Part shown: in pieces, positions 1 through 7,897 of the stretch
Numbering within the stretch: the first letter of the stretch is position 1
Layout: every line of letters starts with the position of its first letter
NCBI GenBank assembly: GCA_025462755.1
Contig: JAOAPF010000137.1
Span: 1 to 38,292, forward strand
Direction: 5' to 3'
Length of the DNA stretch: 38,292 nucleotides
DNA from: Edaphobacter sp.
Lineage (GTDB): Bacteria; Acidobacteriota; Terriglobia; Terriglobales; Acidobacteriaceae
Position numbers and translations under genes: made by a program
The notes under the pieces: generated by a model
Seen by the model: the letters and a program-made list of their open reading frames with translations, nothing else
Told to the model about the DNA's origin: nothing
The model's database searches: none

Positions 1-396
1 CTCAAAAAAATCAATCCCGACTCCGAGATCATCATCTATCACTACACTCCAGTGCCTCAGCCTGGCAACATGTATGGCAACATCGACACCGAAATCAAAT
101 TCCCGTCTACACCAGCCGAGTTCGCTACAAAGCAGTGGATGAACTTTATCTTGCGCATCGACACCCAAGCTCCGTGGCTCAAACGCAAGACGAAAAAACT
201 TATCGATAACTTTGAGATCGTGATTGGTTCACGCTGGCCTACAGTCCAGGACATACGCGCTCCGAAGTGGAGCCGCGCGCTCTTAAAAACTCTCAGCTCC
301 TGGCGCTACGCCCTGGGCATCTATCACTACCCCATCGAACTTCAATGGGCCAACGAGTTCATCAATCTCCGCAAACCCAAACGGGAAAGTCTATGA
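1..396 (+). CDS. B12-binding-domain radical SAM protein, C-terminal end only (5' truncated by the window)
   Basis: The frame is open from base 1 and ends at a TGA at 394-396, so the true start lies upstream of the window. The visible 131 residues have the pattern I know from the C-terminal accessory region of cobalamin-binding radical SAM enzymes: an opening strand like IIIYHYTPVPQPGNMYG, then a W/K/R-rich helical part with VIGSRWPTVQD and a closing AL..W RYALGIYHYPIELQ segment. The catalytic CxxxCxxC cluster and the B12 domain would be outside the window. Such enzymes usually carry out methylations or rearrangements in natural-product or lipid pathways. A GTG inside the frame at 52 is not a credible start because the coding pattern continues upstream of it. 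The stop overlaps the ATG of the next gene in an ATGA tetranucleotide, indicating translational coupling. The family call rests on C-terminal similarity only. Confidence 0.68.
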   Translation, partial: LKKINPDSEIIIYHYTPVPQPGNMYGNIDTEIKFPSTPAEFATKQWMNFILRIDTQAPWLKRKTKKLIDNFEIVIGSRWPTVQDIRAPKWSRALLKTLSSWRYALGIYHYPIELQWANEFINLRKPKRESL

Positions 397-2345
397 CCAC
401 CATGGCCGTCTCTCCATCTGACGTCTTCAACATCTGGGCGCAGGTTTACGACGAGCAGCCAAACCCTCTTCTTGCGCTGGAACAACGCTTTCTCAGCCGG
501 TTGCTCCCCGATGTCGGCGGCCTCGATGTTCTCGATGCCGGCTGCGGTACAGGCCGATGGCTTCAGCTTCTGGCGTCGCTTAGCCCCGCCAGTATGGTAG
601 GAGTGGATACCTCCCCTGAAATGTTGCAGCGCGCCTCCGTCAAGCTCGGAGCCAAATCGAAGCTGCACCTCGGAAGCTGCACAGCTCTGCCCGTCCAGAA
701 CGCCACAGCCGACCTCATCCTGGCCTCCTTCGTCCTTAGCTATCTGGACAGCGTCGATACCTTCGCTCGCGAGCTCCATCGCGTCGCCCGTCCGGCCGCA
801 AACATCTATCTAACCGACATGCATCCGGACACCGCACACTCTCTCAACTGGAAGAGATCATTCAAGACGAACGATGCAGAAGAACATCTCCAGGTCAGCA
901 CCCACTCTCTTCAACAAATTGAAGACGCCTTCCAGACCCATGGATTCGAACTACTTACTCGCATCGAACCAGGCTTTGATTCGCCAGAGAAAACGACCTT
1001 CGAGCAGAATGGAAAACTCGAATCCTACAAGGAATCCTCAAATCTTCCCGCCATCTACATCCTGCAACTGCGAAAGCGATCAGCCATCATCCCTCGTCCG
1101 CACATTCTTCCGGAAAACTCCGAGGGCCTCCACATCAGCGGAGCCAGCTACGCTCTCGGACCAGACGCCGCGACCACGGCGTCCATCGCGATCGAGCGCG
1201 GACACGTTCAGTCCATTTCTAGTAGGAAACCGAGATGGGGCAACAACATCTCTCCATCTGCAGCCATCATCGATCTGCCCGGATACCTGCTGCTGCCCGG
1301 CCTCATCAACGCGCACGACCACCTTGAGTTTGGCCTCTTTCCCAACCTGGGCTGTGGACCCTATCAAAACTCGGAGGAATGGGCGAAGGAGATTCACCAC
1401 AGCCACGCCTCTCTCATCGCGCGTCATCGCAAGGTGCCCAAGGCCGTCCGCCTATGGTGGGGAGCTCTCCGTAATCTCCTCTGCGGCGTGACCAAAGTCT
1501 GTCATCACAATCCACTTTCGCGCGAAATACTCTCCTTGGACTTCCCGATTCGAGTCCTCTCCAGGTTTGGCTGGGCCCACTCGCTCGAGATGGATCCCAA
1601 CCTCATCCATAACTTCGATCACACTCCGCCCAATCTGCCCTTCGTTCTGCACGCGGCAGAGGGAGTAGACGCGAAGAGTGCACAGGAGATATTCGATCTC
1701 GATCGCATGCAGGTTCTCGGTGACCGAACCGTGCTGGTGCACGGCCTGGCATTAAACTCAAAGGGAGTTGCACTCCTCAATCGTCGCCGCTCAGCCCTTG
1801 TCATCTGCCCAACTTCCAATCAGTTTCTCTTCCACTGCGCACCGTCCTCCGCTTTGATCAAGTCCCTCAACACCGTGGTGCTGGGCAGCGACTCTCCGCT
1901 CACGGCCGCCGGCGATCTGCTCGACGAAATCAACTTCGCTCGCAACGAAATTGGCCTCGCCCCTAATTCCCTGTACGAGATGGTCACGGGCAGGTCAGCA
2001 AATGTTCTTCGTCTGCGCAATGGAGAAGGGCATATCCGGGCCGGCTCCATAGCGGATCTGATCGCCGTCCAAGATAAAGGTCTCACTCCGGCTGAAACGG
2101 TCGCGCAGCTCACCTTCGATCAGGTCGAACTGGTAATTCTCTCCGGGCGAGTCCAGCTTACGAGCCCCTCGCTCTACAATCGCCTGCCCGATTCCCACAA
2201 AGCAGGCCTGCAGCCTATCAACATCGACGGCCATCAGCGCTGGCTGCGCGCTCCCATCGACAACCTGTTAGCCGAGGCAAGAAAGGTCGTAGGGCGAGAT
2301 ATACGTCTCGGTGGAAAGAAGGTGGACCATGCCGGCGCTGCATGA
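393..2345 (+). CDS. SAM-dependent methyltransferase fused to a TrzA/AtzA-type amidohydrolase
   Basis: This 650-residue protein joins two enzymes. Residues 1-225 are a class I methyltransferase: motif I VLDAGCGTGRW (46-56), acidic residue in VGVDTSPEM (69-77) and a motif-IV-like ADLILASFVLSYL. Residues 240-650 are a metal-dependent amidohydrolase of the chlorohydrolase/deaminase branch: PGLINAHDH (H308, H310), VLHAAEG (H420), VLVHG (H450) and LGSDSPLT (D500), the full set of metal and catalytic positions expected. The likely chemistry is methyl transfer plus hydrolytic deamination or dechlorination-type hydrolysis of a small heterocycle or amine; the substrate is unknown. I chose ATG 393, which overlaps the previous stop as ATGA, over an earlier in-frame start at 267 whose extra 42 residues lie wholly inside the upstream gene and look non-coding. 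The downstream radical SAM gene starts inside its 3' end. It could be a bifunctional tailoring enzyme. The family calls are strong; the pathway is not known. Confidence 0.85.
   Translation: MTTMAVSPSDVFNIWAQVYDEQPNPLLALEQRFLSRLLPDVGGLDVLDAGCGTGRWLQLLASLSPASMVGVDTSPEMLQRASVKLGAKSKLHLGSCTALPVQNATADLILASFVLSYLDSVDTFARELHRVARPAANIYLTDMHPDTAHSLNWKRSFKTNDAEEHLQVSTHSLQQIEDAFQTHGFELLTRIEPGFDSPEKTTFEQNGKLESYKESSNLPAIYILQLRKRSAIIPRPHILPENSEGLHISGASYALGPDAATTASIAIERGHVQSISSRKPRWGNNISPSAAIIDLPGYLLLPGLINAHDHLEFGLFPNLGCGPYQNSEEWAKEIHHSHASLIARHRKVPKAVRLWWGALRNLLCGVTKVCHHNPLSREILSLDFPIRVLSRFGWAHSLEMDPNLIHNFDHTPPNLPFVLHAAEGVDAKSAQEIFDLDRMQVLGDRTVLVHGLALNSKGVALLNRRRSALVICPTSNQFLFHCAPSSALIKSLNTVVLGSDSPLTAAGDLLDEINFARNEIGLAPNSLYEMVTGRSANVLRLRNGEGHIRAGSIADLIAVQDKGLTPAETVAQLTFDQVELVILSGRVQLTSPSLYNRLPDSHKAGLQPINIDGHQRWLRAPIDNLLAEARKVVGRDIRLGGKKVDHAGAA
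2311..2331 (+). promoter_or_regulatory. Shine-Dalgarno tract selecting ATG 2329
   Basis: The purine run GGAAAGAAGGTGG directly precedes ATG 2329 inside the 3' end of the preceding gene. It argues for 2329 as the radical SAM start rather than GTG 2311, which would itself lie within the tract. Confidence 0.5.
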
Positions 2346-3351
2346 AGCTCCCGCAAGATCCTGCTTTCCCGCGCGGGTTGCGAGTCTGCCGATCCTCATT
2401 CTCAACGCTCACAGTCGATGCAACTGCCGCTGTGTCATGTGCGACATCTGGAAGCGCGAAACCAACGAACAAATGCGAGCGCAGGATCTGGAACGTCACC
2501 ACAACTCCCTAAAGGCGCTTGGCGTCAGACATGCTGTTCTCACAGGCGGCGAACCATTGCTGCACAACGACCTCTCCGCCCTCTGCAACTTCTTTCGTGA
2601 TCGGCAGATTCACCTCACACTTCTTACCACGGGTCTTCTGCTTCACAAACGCGCAGCGGAAGTCGCCATCCTCTTCGACGACATCATTGTTTCTCTCGAT
2701 GGCCCTCCAGAGATTCACGACTCCATCCGCCGTGTGAACGGAGCCTACAATCTGATCCACAAGGGTATCGTCGCTGTCCGCAACTACAACCCTTCCATGC
2801 CGATCACCTGTCGCACCACCATACAGAAGGCCAATCACCGTCATCTGCGCCAGACCGTCGACGCTGCAAGAGCACTCGGTCTCGACTCCATCTCCTTCCT
2901 CGCAGCCGACCTTACCTCTGAAGCATTCAACCGCCCGCTCCTCTGGCCTGGCGAAAAGCAGAGCGAAATAGGCCTGAACCTCGAAGAGGTAAACGCACTC
3001 GAAGAAGAGATCGAACAGCTCATCCTCCAATACGAAGCCGGCATCAGTCACAAGTACATCGTCGAACCAGCCTCTAAACTTCGCAGGATCGCCCGCCGCT
3101 TTCGAGAGCATCTCGGCCAGCTCACGGCTCAGGCTCCCACCTGCAACGCCCCATGGGTCTCCGCCGTTGTCGAAGTCGACGGCTCGGTACGTCCCTGTTT
3201 CTTTCACCGACCGATAGGAAATATAACCTCATCCACGCTGGAAGAGGTCATCAATGGAGAAGCAGCTCAGGAGTTCAGACAATCACTCGACATAGAAAAC
3301 GATGCAACCTGCCGGCGGTGTGTCTGCTCCTTGAACTATCAAGGAACTTAG
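2329..3351 (+). CDS. radical SAM protein with C-terminal SPASM-like cysteines
   Basis: This 340-residue radical SAM enzyme has the cluster motif CNCRCVMC (C31, C35, C38, the CxxxCxxC spacing), followed by the GGEPLL SAM-binding motif and a conserved IIVSLDGP strand. The C-terminus carries additional cysteines (CNAPW...VRPCFF...CRRCVC) with the VEVDGSVRPC context of a SPASM/twitch auxiliary-cluster domain. Relatives act on peptides, sugars or lipids; nothing here names the substrate. ATG 2329 is preferred because a GGAAAGAAGG purine tract sits just upstream; a GTG at 2311 in frame would add six residues. The gene overlaps the methyltransferase-amidohydrolase by 17 bases, so the three genes at the start of the window are one tightly coupled operon. 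It ends 16 bases before the convergent kinase gene. Confidence 0.85.
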   Translation: MPALHEAPARSCFPARVASLPILILNAHSRCNCRCVMCDIWKRETNEQMRAQDLERHHNSLKALGVRHAVLTGGEPLLHNDLSALCNFFRDRQIHLTLLTTGLLLHKRAAEVAILFDDIIVSLDGPPEIHDSIRRVNGAYNLIHKGIVAVRNYNPSMPITCRTTIQKANHRHLRQTVDAARALGLDSISFLAADLTSEAFNRPLLWPGEKQSEIGLNLEEVNALEEEIEQLILQYEAGISHKYIVEPASKLRRIARRFREHLGQLTAQAPTCNAPWVSAVVEVDGSVRPCFFHRPIGNITSSTLEEVINGEAAQEFRQSLDIENDATCRRCVCSLNYQGT

Positions 3352-3367
3352 TGAAGCGGCGCTTAAG

Positions 3368-6300
3368 CTACTTGCTCTTGGCCGTTGCTTCCACTAGCAA
3401 AGGCTGGCCCCGGTCCGCTTCCTTCCATAGCATCAGAAATCTCCGATAGCCTTCAACGCTATGGGTCTTATCGCGGCCGACCGCATAGGCCCTCGCTATC
3501 CCGAGCTCCGCCATGGGATAGACACCCCCGCTCAACAACAACGCTGACCCGCGGTGAGCCTCTGCAATCTGAAAATCTAGAATAGCCGCCGGCATCAGCC
3601 CTAGCGCCGCATTCGCCAACCCGCGCAGGTAGGGCGCAAGCGTCATCTCGTCGTATTGCTGAAGTTCGATCAATATATCGAGCCCCTTCTCCGGTTCGTG
3701 CACGCCAATCTCGGCTGCCGCTCGTAACTGCGGCACGTAATACTGCGTCACCGCGGTACTCTGCGGGTAGCTCTGCTGCAACGCCGTGACCGTCTTCTCC
3801 GCATACGATTGATCTCCACAAAGCGCTGCGGCCATTCCCGCATTAAAGCTCGCAACCGGACCCTTCGGCAAACTCTTTACGTCGTCAACCATCTCCAGCG
3901 CGGCGGTACAACTCTCCGTTAGCGCACGATCCAGCGCCCCCTGCGCCAGCAGCGACGCCTGCGTCGAAGCAAGCTCCGGCACGGAGCCTGCTACAGCCGC
4001 AGTAACCCTCCACAGCTCCGAGCCCGCTCCTGTCTTCCCAACGCTGTCCAGATAAAGACCATACTCATACAGTTCCGCACGAGTTACCGGTGCACCGTTA
4101 GCAATCGTTGTTCCTGCAAATGCAACCTGCATTGCATTGACTCGGGCTGCAGTCGCATCTTCCTTCCCTGCCAAATAATCAGCGATCAACGCATTTCGGT
4201 TTCGTGGCACGCCAACGTGCTCCGCCGTAGCCTCGAGTTGAAGCGCATCGTCATAGCGGTCCATATCAATCAAGGCAAGTTCAGCCTCTGTATACGTCTC
4301 CGGATCGAAAGGATGCTCTCCATAACCGCGTTGCGCCGCCTGCAGTGCCTCCGGCAGAAATCCCTGCACCCGCAGCGCCTGCGCCAGCCCTCTCGTTCCC
4401 TCCACGTCGCGCGGATATCGCGCCGCAAACTCTCGAATCGTCTTCAGTGCTCGGCCGTAGTCCCCACTTGCATTCATCTCGTAGCAGAACTCCGCCAGCA
4501 GCTTCGCCTTCTCGCTCGCTCTGCCCGCAGCATTCCGCGCCAGTTCTGCCGCATTGGCTGCCGCCACCTCGGCCTTCTCCGAGCGGTACAGCCACGCCAA
4601 CCGCATCTGCACCTGCGCAAACTTCGGATCGAGCGCCGCAGCCTGCTGATAGGCCGCCAGCGCACTGACCGGCCGTCCACTCTGCATCGCCGCTTCGCCC
4701 ACAGCATAAGCATGCAACGCATTCACGTTCGCTGTCGCCTCAATCTCCAGAGGAATGCTCCCGTGCGCCTCGTCCGTGCTGTCCTCGCTCATTTCGACCC
4801 GTATATCCCGCGCCAGCCTTCCAATCGCGGCTGGAATCCGTTCCCTCGTCGCCGCGGTCTCCTCCAACGTCGCCACTTTGTCGTTCGAATCAGTCTTCAA
4901 CACATCGACGCTGATCGTATAGGACGTCCCCGATCGCGTGATCTCGCCATACAGATACGCCCTTGCGCCAACCTTCTGCGCCACTCGCTGTCCGGAGATT
5001 GTCTCGGCGGGACCGCCACCTTCACCCACAATCTGCCGTCGTCCTGCACGGTACGCCTCTCCTCCCAGTACATTAAGAAACCTCGATTGCGCCAAGCCAA
5101 TCTCGATACCCTGCATCACTGTCCCGTCCAGATTCTTATCCGCGGTCTTGTTCTGGATGGCGGTCAGCAATAAATGATCATTCAAACCCAGTACAAGCGG
5201 TCGGAAGAGCCCACTGTGCAGCACAGCCACCACCGCAACCCCAATGACGATCGAAACCGCCACAATCGCAATGCGGACTCGTGTCTGCGCATCCACCGCC
5301 AAAGACGCCGCAATCAACTCCTCGTCAGCATCATCCTCGGGCGCAGTCTCAACCGACACTCGTCCCAGATGGTCGTCGTCGAAATCTTCTTCAAGCAGCG
5401 TCACAACCGATCGCGACCGTTTCAGGACCGACTCCGTTCGCCACATGTGCCTTGCAGCCGCAGAATCATTCTCCACCCTCTGCGAGACAGCAACTGCTGC
5501 GGAACTGCCTCCTGCGATCCCATCGTGAGGGGTTTCCACGTGGGTCGGCATCTCTCCACTCTCAACCGCCAGAGCGCCCCCTCGCGCGGAGCGCCTCTGC
5601 GTCGCCTCCGGGCCGCCCCAACCTTTGTCCAGTCCCCGCACCGCACGAATCACCATACTGCCGGAGTTCGGCCCTGAACTCTCAATCGCTAATAGCGCCC
5701 TGGCCCTCGTCCCACTCTGGCTTCGTTGCGGCCCCTTATGCCACGCCACCGGATCGTTTGACCGCACCAAAGGAACCACCACCGGGGCCGACCCTCTATT
5801 GAGCCATCCCACCCGTCCCAGTTTTTTGCCAACCTTGACCAGTGCATCTCGCAACTCCTGCGCCGTCTGGAAGCGTGCCTTGCGCTCCTTCGCCAGAAGC
5901 TTCAGAATCACCTTCTCCAGGTCCCGCGGTATCGATTCGTTCCAGTTACGCACCGGTTCCGGATCATGGCTGAACAACTGCACAAACATCAGCGCGCTCG
6001 TCGTCCCACGAAAAGGAACCTGCCGCGTTGCCATCTCATACAGCACAATTCCCAGCGAGAATAAATCCGACCGGATATCCAGCGACTCCCCACGCGCCTG
6101 CTCGGGAGACATGTACGACAAAGTACCCACCGTAGACCCAGCCAGCGTCAGGTCAAGTCTTCGCGACTCCAAGCCGCCGCGATGTTCCAGCCCAATCTTT
6201 GCCAGACCAAAATCCAGCACCTTAGCCTGGCTCTTCCCATTCGGCATTTCCACCAGGAAGATATTTGCCGGTTTGACGTCACGATGCACGATTCCTTTGG

Positions 6301-6676
6301 CATGCGCCACGGTCAGCGCATCCGAAATCTCTATCCCGTAGCCGACGATCTCCTCAGCCGTCAGCGCCGCATGTGCAATCCGGTCCTTCACCGTCTCGCC
6401 TTCGAGCAACTCCATCACCAGATAGGGATTATTGTCCTGATCCCCAATATCGAACACCGTACATATATTCGGATGATTCAACGCTGAAGCCGCACGCGCC
6501 TCCTGCAGAAAGCGCTCCCGCATCCCGGACATCGTGTAGTCGTCATGCAACAGTTTGATCGCAACTTCGCGATGCAGGCGCCCATCCCACGCCCGAAAGA
6601 CCAGGCCCATACCGCCGCCACCCAGCCTGCCCAGGATCTCGTACGGCCCGAACCTCTGGCCTGCCTCAGGAATCAT
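3368..6676 (-). CDS. membrane Ser/Thr protein kinase (PknB type) with TPR-rich C-terminal region
   Basis: This is a 1102-residue eukaryote-like kinase. The kinase domain (about 12-285) is complete: glycine loop GRLGGGGMG, VAIKLL (K41), HRDVKPAN (D133), DFG (155-157) and SYMSPEQ at the activation-loop end, so it should be active. A low-complexity linker (about 290-465) leads to one membrane span (about 467-488, AIVAVSIVIGVAVVAVL). The outer half has a region like the FlgO/adenylate-cyclase-associated fold (AQKVGARAYLYGEI) and then TPR-like helical repeats to the C-terminus. Such proteins probably sense extracytoplasmic or protein-partner signals and phosphorylate cytoplasmic targets; kinase-TPR fusions are abundant in acidobacteria. 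ATG 6676 gives the usual short lead MIPEAGQRFGPYEI before the kinase fold; a GAAGG lies about 11 bases upstream. It is single-gene, convergent with the radical SAM operon. Function beyond kinase activity is inferred. Confidence 0.92.
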   Translation of the reverse strand: MIPEAGQRFGPYEILGRLGGGGMGLVFRAWDGRLHREVAIKLLHDDYTMSGMRERFLQEARAASALNHPNICTVFDIGDQDNNPYLVMELLEGETVKDRIAHAALTAEEIVGYGIEISDALTVAHAKGIVHRDVKPANIFLVEMPNGKSQAKVLDFGLAKIGLEHRGGLESRRLDLTLAGSTVGTLSYMSPEQARGESLDIRSDLFSLGIVLYEMATRQVPFRGTTSALMFVQLFSHDPEPVRNWNESIPRDLEKVILKLLAKERKARFQTAQELRDALVKVGKKLGRVGWLNRGSAPVVVPLVRSNDPVAWHKGPQRSQSGTRARALLAIESSGPNSGSMVIRAVRGLDKGWGGPEATQRRSARGGALAVESGEMPTHVETPHDGIAGGSSAAVAVSQRVENDSAAARHMWRTESVLKRSRSVVTLLEEDFDDDHLGRVSVETAPEDDADEELIAASLAVDAQTRVRIAIVAVSIVIGVAVVAVLHSGLFRPLVLGLNDHLLLTAIQNKTADKNLDGTVMQGIEIGLAQSRFLNVLGGEAYRAGRRQIVGEGGGPAETISGQRVAQKVGARAYLYGEITRSGTSYTISVDVLKTDSNDKVATLEETAATRERIPAAIGRLARDIRVEMSEDSTDEAHGSIPLEIEATANVNALHAYAVGEAAMQSGRPVSALAAYQQAAALDPKFAQVQMRLAWLYRSEKAEVAAANAAELARNAAGRASEKAKLLAEFCYEMNASGDYGRALKTIREFAARYPRDVEGTRGLAQALRVQGFLPEALQAAQRGYGEHPFDPETYTEAELALIDMDRYDDALQLEATAEHVGVPRNRNALIADYLAGKEDATAARVNAMQVAFAGTTIANGAPVTRAELYEYGLYLDSVGKTGAGSELWRVTAAVAGSVPELASTQASLLAQGALDRALTESCTAALEMVDDVKSLPKGPVASFNAGMAAALCGDQSYAEKTVTALQQSYPQSTAVTQYYVPQLRAAAEIGVHEPEKGLDILIELQQYDEMTLAPYLRGLANAALGLMPAAILDFQIAEAHRGSALLLSGGVYPMAELGIARAYAVGRDKTHSVEGYRRFLMLWKEADRGQPLLVEATAKSK

Positions 6677-7009
6677 GCCGCTGAATCGCCTTCTATCGTG
6701 CTTTCTATCTGCTACCGTTCGTACACATCGACAACGCGGGTAAAGACTTTTACAACCTGATCATGTCGCCCACCCGCGTCGAGTCGCAGCTCTGCCTCGA
6801 ACGGATTCCACACTCGATAACCAACATCGGCCGAAGCTCTGCGGTCATGAGTCGCTTTCTTCCCACCCGGTCTATCCAGTCGTGCAATATCTCTATTAAC
6901 CATTGCTTCCAATCTGGCACACCCCAACACCGGCTTATATCCCCCAAGCGTGGCATACCAGCCGCACCTTGGTAACAAAAGCCACCCGGAACCGACTTAT
7001 AATCAGTAG
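6677..7009. other. divergent intergenic region, kinase / HAD gene
   Basis: This 333-base stretch separates two divergent genes. I see no convincing gene in it: open frames on either strand have no recognisable motifs and no ribosome site. The right end holds the TATAAT box described separately. The rest presumably contains the kinase promoter, which I could not place. Confidence 0.5.
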
Positions 7010-7012
7010 GTG
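6998..7012 (+). promoter_or_regulatory. -10 box positioned for a leaderless transcript of the HAD gene
   Basis: A perfect TATAAT lies at 6998-7003 and the GTG start codon is at 7010. Normal initiation 5-8 bases after the -10 box falls at 7008-7011, leaving almost no leader and no Shine-Dalgarno site. No good -35 is present at 17 bases (ACAAAA); TTGGTA lies 23 bases upstream, too far. The box is seen; the leaderless reading is inference. Confidence 0.45.
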
Positions 7013-7756
7013 ACATCCCAAAATCAGGCCGCCAATCAGCTCCGCAGCCAGCCCCTCCGCCGCACGCCAAATCAGACTCTGCTAATCGACGCCGATGACA
7101 CACTCTGGGAAAACAACATCTACTTCGAGCGCGCCATTGCCAGCTTCATCTCCTACCTCGATCATCGCGTCCACACCCCCGAAGAGGTCCGCGGCCACCT
7201 GAACCGCGTCGAGCACGCAACCATCCTCTCCCACGGCTATGGCTTGCACAGCTTCCGCCGCTCCCTCGTCACGTGCTTCGAGCAGCTCACGGACACCCCT
7301 GTCACACCCGAGAAGCATGGTCGCATCGAAAGCTTCGCCCAGTCCATCGCCGACCAGGAGATCGAACTCCTTCCAAACGTAAGCCCCACCCTCGCCGACC
7401 TCGCCACCCGCCACCGTCTCATCCTCGTCACCAAGGGAGACCTCGAAGAGCAGACCGGCAAGCTCCAGCGCTCCGGCCTCGCCCCCCACTTCACCGCCGT
7501 CGAGGTCCTGCCCGAAAAGCACCACGATGCCTATCTTTCACTGGCCGCTCACTACGCCTGCGAAGCCCCCAGCACCTGGATGATCGGCAACAGCCCGCGC
7601 TCGGACATCAATCCCGCCCTAAGCGCCGGCCTCAACGCCATCTTCATCCCCCACGATTTCACCTGGGTTCTCGAGCACGAGGTGGTCAATCAACCCCCTG
7701 CCGGACAGCAGCTGCTGGAACTATCGACCTTCGCCGACCTGGCCCGTTACTTTTAG
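7010..7756 (+). CDS. HAD-superfamily hydrolase (phosphatase-like)
   Basis: This 248-residue HAD hydrolase has LLIDADDTLW as motif I (nucleophile D27, acid/base D29), LILVTKGD as motif II, a lysine in VEVLPEKHHDAY as motif III and WMIGNSPRSDINPAL as motif IV with its acidic residues, so all four catalytic motifs are present. An alpha-helical cap follows motif I (about 35-110). HAD proteins of this build dephosphorylate small metabolites such as sugar or nucleotide phosphates; the substrate cannot be told. The GTG at 7010 is the only plausible start, since there is no ATG before the motif, and it has no ribosome site; a TATAAT box just upstream suggests a leaderless message. The first 20 residues (MTSQNQAANQL...) are polar and not part of the fold. 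It is monocistronic, convergent with the oxidase gene. Confidence 0.85.
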   Translation: MTSQNQAANQLRSQPLRRTPNQTLLIDADDTLWENNIYFERAIASFISYLDHRVHTPEEVRGHLNRVEHATILSHGYGLHSFRRSLVTCFEQLTDTPVTPEKHGRIESFAQSIADQEIELLPNVSPTLADLATRHRLILVTKGDLEEQTGKLQRSGLAPHFTAVEVLPEKHHDAYLSLAAHYACEAPSTWMIGNSPRSDINPALSAGLNAIFIPHDFTWVLEHEVVNQPPAGQQLLELSTFADLARYF

Positions 7757-7787
7757 TGTTCTGTGCAAAGAGCTATTGAAATAATTT

Positions 7788-7829
7788 GTCATCCTGATCG
7801 GAGCAGCGGAATGGAGGAATCTGCTGTTT
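7788..7829 (+). repeat. acidobacterial intergenic repeat (GTCATCCTGA... type)
   Basis: The segment starts GTCATCCTGATCGGAGCAG and ends GGAATCTGCTGTTT. It matches my memory of the short dispersed repeat GTCAT(T/C)CTGAGCG...GAATCT found between genes in Terriglobia and some other soil bacteria. It lies between two convergent genes, where such elements usually sit. Only this fuller copy and a partial one at 37903-37926 were noticed. Confidence 0.5.
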
Positions 7830-7897
7830 GTGTGGGTTAGGAATAATGCTACACGTGGCGATTAGGCCACTAACTTAGCGGACAGTAGTCTGTTCTT

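Noticed and set aside
4217..5173. 318-residue open frame on the + strand inside the kinase gene
   Set aside because: It is antisense to well-supported kinase/TPR coding sequence, is rich in Arg/Leu/His as expected from a GC-rich shadow, and has no motif or ribosome site.
6712..6978. 88-residue minus-strand frame between kinase and HAD genes
   Set aside because: No family resemblance, no ribosome site, and it lies where divergent promoters are expected.
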